DNA of 64,000 bases. Origin: Xiphydria camelus. Taxonomy: Eukaryota; Arthropoda; Insecta; Hymenoptera; Xiphydriidae. Position numbers and translations under genes: made by a program. Below, in pieces: positions 58,761 to 64,000 of this stretch; the stretch's first letter is position 1; every line of letters begins with the position of its first letter. The stretch lies in contig OY783195.1 in the NCBI GenBank assembly GCA_963678675.1, forward strand, positions 19,437,342-19,501,341, written 5' to 3'. The notes below the pieces were generated by a model that saw only the letters and a program-made list of their open reading frames with translations, was not told the DNA's origin and did not search any database.

Positions 58761-59640
58761 TCAAATTTCCATCAATCCGTCCCGTTCTCGTATGGCGCTG
58801 AAAACAAAAAATAGAATAACCACAAAGATATTTGTTCTGTATAAGGGATGAAAATGAGGTTAAGACAGTCAGTTAGGAAGAAACTTATCTGATACCACTT
58901 CTTCCGAGATACAGATGTCTCCTTTCCTGCTCTTCATGCACCAGCAACCAGAGAAAAATGACACTGCTTCCGTGCACTATCTTGATTATTAAAAAAAAAT
59001 CCAAACGATTTAATAATAGCTAGCTGTCAGAGCGTCTGTCACATTCACCACTATTGAGATTCACTACTCCGATTACACTGAATTTTTACTTTTTATTAAC
59101 AAGCGCGTCCGAGGATCGAAAAAATGCGAGGGAAATCGTTTCGCGAATGGAAATATTTTATTAATTTTGAAAAACAACTAAACATTCAAGGAATATATTC
59201 TCTCACACACTCTCACATACATTTTTGATGGCGTATGCATGTGGCCGCATCTGTGTACACATTTCCGACCATGGCCGAATACCGCCGAAGACAGGCGGAA
59301 TTTTTGTGACTTTTTTACATATATATATCGCCCGAGAAATCGGATTCTCGACTTTTGAGGGGCGAGAGGCGTGGCTTCGCGTTGCTAAGGAAAAATCTCT
59401 GTTAATATGTAACTTACAACATTTACTTTGGTCTCTATCGATAGAGAATAGTCGATTTATATGGCGTAACTAAGCATAGTTTTGGTTATAACCGTATATT
59501 TATTGAGAAAATTCGATGTTAAAAATTGAGGGGTGAAGGGGGCAGACATTTTTCCTGTAAAGATACACGGGTGCTCGCGGCGACAGCGCTGGCGGCGTCG
59601 TTCTGACGACTTGAATGAACATGCCGATCTTGATGTCGTA
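58700..59640 (-). repeat. Composite repeat outer segment, inverse of 13640-14500
   Basis: Collinear with 13640-14500 in reverse orientation at high identity, including CGAGCACCCGTGT, TCTATCGATAGAGACCA, GGCCATGGTCGG and the acceptor-like CTATTTTTTG...CAG. Ends at about 59640, where similarity to 13640 stops, probably the element boundary. Confidence 0.75.
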
Positions 59641-60450
59641 TTTTCGAGCAACCTCACATAATAATATGATTCTCTCTCTATAACAGCCTTTTTCAGACTT
59701 TTCTCTGTATACTTGTGAAATAGTTTCTGGAGGGTTTTCTTTTTGACATTATTAATCTGAAATCAATTATATTCATTAATAGTTGGGCTTAGAAAACAAG
59801 CAATTGAAGAAATTTATACTTGAAAGAGAAAATAATGTTATCAATGGTTGGAAATGAAGAGAATCTTATAAAAAAGTATAACAATTTTTTGTTACCAAAG
59901 AAAATATCAATATTCAGCCCTGGCCGACTAATAGAAATTAAGTATTCTAATTAGCGATTCCGGATAATTGGCCACAACTTAGCAAGCCTCAAAATTGTAT
60001 TTCGGTTGTAATATTGACGGCCGACTTCTAGATACTATAAAGAGTACCTACCTACATTCTTAAAATTAAAAAAGTTCATTGTTTTTTTTAACATTTTATA
60101 TATTTAAATAAGGAAAAACAAAAATTTGTATGAAGCTGTCGTGATTAATTTTCGGCCACAGTGGCCGAGCACAAGCGCAGTTTCAAATTGTTTACGCCAG
60201 TAATGGACCGTTCAATTTCTAACCTCTAAATATATACAAACACGGTAACCTGCTGTTTTGTACAAATTTAAGGTATTTAAATGCTACATCACACTCAGTC
60301 ATAATGATATTACATATTGAAATTAGCATTAAACTTGCCTTTGAATGTACCACGACACACGTTTCTTGGAACAGAAAACGACTAGATGAGGCACAACCTC
60401 TTGCATGGTAAACTTCTGTCACACTAAACGGATAATATATTCGATTACAC
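59641..60450. other. AT-rich stretch without a supported gene
   Basis: No repeat of another part of the window recognised and no frame longer than 67 codons with any motif. Confidence 0.4.
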
Positions 60451-61043
60451 AGGTTTATAAAAAAAAAAGTCCGGACTATTTGACCGGACCATGGTATTCC
60501 GAGGTATTTTTGCGTCCTGAATCCGATTCCGAAGTCATCTGAGCCCCATCACGTCAGAAAAACGAGATTTCGAAATAAATAAATAAGGAAATGGGACTGC
60601 CCTGAGCAGCATCCAGAGCATGACTCCAAGGTTCTAAGGCCATTAGGGTCAGTGCTGGATCCACTGTCAATATGTCACAGTGAACGGATCGCCGGAATTG
60701 GATGCCGTGACAGGGAGATCGTAATCCGCGAGATACAACGATCATGGCAACATTTTATCCACTGGGGTGGTTCTGTGATAGTCCCGGTCGAGATTTAGGA
60801 CTCCATTCCAATGTTTGGAAGGTATTCAAGACCTAAACAGCTACCCTCCAACTCAACAGGTCGCTTGAGAAATTGTCCCGGATCCAGTTCCAAAAAATGG
60901 TCATTTTAACCTCTAAATGACCTTGAAATCTCATTTTTCTGACGTGATGGGGCTCAGATGACCTCGGGATCGGATTCAGGTCGCAAAAATATCTCGGAAT
61001 ACCATAGTCCGGTCAAATAGTCCGGACTTTTTTTTTTAAACCT
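60451..61043. mobile_element. ~590-bp foldback element
   Basis: AGTCCGGACTATTTGACCGG at the left is complemented near 61005-61028. Arms of about 140 bp also hold CATCACGTCAGAAAAACGAG and complement. The interior is non-palindromic. Poly-A/T flank the tips. Confidence 0.85.
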
Positions 61044-63225
61044 ATGTTATTAGTCAAAATATGCGTGACAAGTTACACTAGAGAAATTAAAAATCACGAA
61101 GATACGAATATTTTCTTGTAACTCGGTACGCACTCGATTTCATTCCGTAATAAAATCATACGTGGCTGACTACCCTATTTAAGTCTCGTAATTCGCTGAA
61201 ACAATTCACCTTCTTTGTAAAATATTGTCGAGGTGAAAGAATTCCAAGAAACGAAAGGTCAACGTTTCTTGCGCATCATTTTAGTGAGCTTTAATCGACA
61301 ATAAAAAGATGAATTTTACCGTAACTATTGTCACGTAGAAGCTGCATGATCCTATTTTTGGTGGACGAATCCAAAATAAGAATCGGAGACGAATTTGGAA
61401 TTGGAAACTCTATTTACTGTGATACGAATGGCTATAGATTTAGAGAGATTATAGGGTCGTTCGTATATGAAATACTACAATATAGATATACCTAGTCGCG
61501 TCAACGTGGAATGCGTCGGGCGACTAGGACAGGCGCGAGTCTGCGATATTCGGACGACCTCCCCTCGCTCTCGCCGTTCATCCCTGACCGCCTCACCCCT
61601 CGAAGAAATGGCAGGGATAGAGGAGGAAGAGCAGAAAGCCTACCCTATCCTGGCAAATCCCTTCATTTATCAGACTCCGACGTCGCGTCGGGCCGCCTGG
61701 ATTTAATTACCCGAAACGAGTCGACGGGAGGTCTGGTGCTTCGATTTGTCTCGGGAATCGTTCTTCTGTCCGCCGAACGAAATTCGAAGGGACCGACGCA
61801 CGCTCTCTGCAGGAAGAGTTTACATAACAGTGGTCAGTCACTTCCGCGTGCTGGAGTTGACGCGTTTCGCAGCGTCGGACGCACCCTCGAGCTGGGAAAC
61901 GCGTCGTTTATTTACACCTCGGCAAACGCCACTCCCCCTGCACGAGGAGTCCCGTTCTATCGCAGAAGCACACGTAATTAGCAAAGTGCAAACAGTTGAA
62001 CGTCGGAACTGCAGAAAATTGCGACGCGCGTTCGATACTCGAGCGGTAGGTATAACCGCGATGAGCCTATCAACTCCGCGCGGCATCGGGGATGTTTTAT
62101 GCGCACGAACGTGGTATGATAAGGCAGTCTGTAAATGGAGAATAAAGTGTGCACGGCAAAAATCAATCTTTGTATTTATAACAGCGTGCCAAACTTTTCA
62201 AGATGGCTATAGTTTGTGATAATGAAATAATATTCTGATCCCAGATTTCTCCGCATGAACTTTGTCGTAACTCTTATGGCAATTATCGTTAATATATCTC
62301 CGACATCGTAACAGTTCTGAAATATATAGCGAATTGTTGTGAAATGCAAAGAATAATTTTCACCCATTATGTGTTTACTGTCTGCTAAACAGAACGAGTA
62401 AAAATTGTAGCACGCGCGTATAGCAAAAATATAACTGAACTCCTCGAACCTCTGACACATATTGCATGGCCGCATTGACTTTCTCAATGTCGATTAGCAT
62501 TCCTAGACATAATTTTGTCGCGTCATTAAAAATATGGCAAATAGGTATGGCTGATTCTATTTTCGGCTTATTTTTCATACAAATACTGCGTATGCTTATT
62601 ATTATAAAAGAGAATTAATTTGATAGTATAGCGCAATATCAAGAGCTTTGATAAAGGCTCCCACTAAGGACTAAAGCGAAGAGCTTAGATTCGAGAGGCT
62701 ATTATATTCTGCGCATAGTTTGTATGTAAAAAAATACGCCTAGAACTAAGCGGGGCTACTTAAAAAAATAACCCACTAATAATCGTGTCGACAAAAAGCT
62801 CAGCAACAATTCCACCTCGTGTTTCCTCCTCGCCCTCTCCACCCCCCCCCCAAAAAAAAGAAAATTAACTTAAAAAAGTATTGATATCCGAATGTAATGC
62901 CAAGGGCCTGTACCAAGCATATTTTCTAAGGCGGGCGATATAACAGGCGTATAAGTACGACTGAGAATTTCAATTAATTCTTCACACATCTGTTGTCCAA
63001 GCTGCAAATCACTTGGCCTATAATCAAGCCTAACGAAAGTAACCGAGATCGAAATGACAAACAACTTATATCAAAGCAGGCTACCCATGTTCAAAATGCT
63101 ACTTGGTGGGCCCGTGCCTGAAGAAATTGGTGAATATTATTATTGAATTTATTGCAATAATTGAAAAATACAGAAAGCAACAAACACAAAATAATAAATG
63201 ACAAGTACTTTAAAATCCTTCAATT
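61044..63225. other. Stretch without a supported gene; CpG-rich 61490-62160
   Basis: Two overlapping frames of 156 and 157 codons (61511-61981 and 61746-62219, plus) lie in the CpG-rich part. Both are Arg/Ser-rich without domains and overlap minus-strand frames, so they are probably chance. A C/A-rich run sits at 62845-62865. Confidence 0.4.
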
Positions 63226-63229
63226 AGTT

Positions 63230-63835
63230 TATGCATAGTCTTCAAATGTTCTCCATTTCGTCGCATTTCCCGCAGTTTCCGAAATATTCTACGTTTTGCT
63301 GTATTTCCCACTGTTTTGAGATATTTGCAAAATTTTATTGTTTAAACAATTATCGATTTGCTCTGTTTAGTGATGTTATTGTGATTGAACGTTTGACCCC
63401 CTTTATAAAACTCCTACAGTTTCTGCGATTCGCCATATCTATCTCCATTTCCGAGATATTTGCATTAATTTATTCCTCGCGTCTTTCATCGTTTTCAGGA
63501 TATTTGCCTAAGTTTATTATTTAAACAAATTATCGATTCTTTTTCTGCGGTAAAATTAATATGATTTAAAGTTCGACTCCCCTCGAAACTCCAATATTTT
63601 CTCCGTTTCGACGTATCTCTTACCGTTTCTGAGATATTTACAAAAGTTTACTCTCAACAAATTGTTAAACAATTTATCGATTTGCTATGTGTAGTAATGC
63701 CATAATCACGGCTAAAAGTTAAATCCCCTTGACAAACATTGAAATTTTCTCCGTTTCGCCGTATCTCTCACCGTTTCTAAGATATTTGGATAAGTTTATT
63801 GTTTAAATAATTTCTCGATTTACGCCGTTTTGTTA
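63230..63835. repeat. ~137-bp satellite array in reverse orientation
   Basis: Units read as complements of those at 1388-4000: TCTCCGTTTCGCCGTATCTC, ACCGTTTCTAAGATATTTG and AAACAATTATCGATTTGCTC, at about 63240, 63440, 63600 and 63740. About four units. Confidence 0.85.
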
Positions 63836-63925
63836 TATCTCACCCTTCTGATCCTCTGCGTCTTCGGATGTCGCTACATTCATACATGGGAGGATGAAGA
63901 GATTTCATATTCTCATAATATAAGT

Positions 63926-64000
63926 GAAGGGTCCAGTGGAAAAACGATGAGATTCCATTTTTTTCGAAATCGATATTTTAGCGGCATCTGTTAGCTTGTA
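63926..64000. mobile_element. MITE family E, copy 2 (cut by window end)
   Basis: GAAGGGTCCAGTGGAAAAAC and ATATTTTAGCGGCATCTGTT match 48841-48915. The rest lies beyond the window. Confidence 0.85.

Noticed and set aside
61511..62219. Overlapping 156- and 157-codon plus-strand frames
   Set aside because: Two phases are open over the same CpG-rich DNA with minus-strand frames as well; composition is biased and there is no recognisable motif or splice pattern.

Overview
The window looks like repeat-rich nuclear DNA of an arthropod, most likely an insect. The evidence is (i) spliced genes and exon fragments with GT-AG junctions; (ii) remnants of animal DNA transposons, including pogo/Tigger-like, Tc1, mariner-like and THAP sequences; (iii) many palindromic MITEs; (iv) no bacterial operons, ribosome-binding sites or long intronless genes. 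Hymenoptera is a guess from general character only. I could not support any tRNA, rRNA or CRISPR array, and no clearly single-copy host gene.

Layout. 1-4 kb: a dispersed repeat, an inverted-repeat element, and a ~137-bp satellite array split by a ~1-kb terminal-inverted-repeat (TIR) element. 4.3-5.8 kb: CpG-rich DNA with no recognisable gene. 5.9-9.2 kb: a small pogo-like element whose remaining coding part is a PHD-like zinc finger, a second copy of the 1-kb TIR element, and the 3' end of a pogo-like transposase. 9.2-11.6 kb: mostly unique, with one weak small-CDS candidate. 11.7-13.0 kb: a transposon with 3-bp TAA duplications and a decayed ORF. 13.6-24.8 kb: a composite of large palindromes. 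A 4.7-kb TIR element (15.8-20.5 kb) carrying a multi-exon BEN-domain gene is inserted in it, and it ends in a ubiquitin-specific-protease-like (USP-like) fragment plus a 735-bp palindrome. 24.8-29.6 kb: direct repeats bounded by pogo-like termini. 31.5-33.4 kb: a second copy of the TAA/TTA-duplicating transposon, itself containing a 1-kb foldback. 34.5-35.6 kb and 40.3-41.1 kb: further inverted-repeat elements. 41.8-43.2 kb: eight 127-bp repeats and an (ACAG)n tail. 44.1-45.4 kb: a mariner-like element. 46.5-49.1 kb: a Tc1 remnant and two palindromic MITEs. 51.8-54.06 kb: a decayed pogo-like transposase on the minus strand. 54.06-59.64 kb: an inverted, collinear, shorter version of the 13.6-24.8 kb composite. 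60.5-61.0 kb: a foldback. 63.2-63.8 kb: the satellite again in reverse orientation. 63.9 kb to the end: a truncated MITE.

How it fits together. Nearly everything recognisable is mobile DNA in successive layers. Related copies within the window act as empty sites for one another, so several insertions can be bounded closely and their target duplications read directly. The best-preserved gene is the minus-strand BEN-domain gene at 16.5-18.8 kb. It lies inside a TIR-bounded element with subterminal TAGGTT-rich repeats and no visible transposase, so it looks like cargo or an element-encoded DNA-binding protein. Long inverted repeats are unusually dense: about 20 separate ones, 80 bp to over 1 kb long. 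Transcripts crossing them would form long hairpin RNAs.
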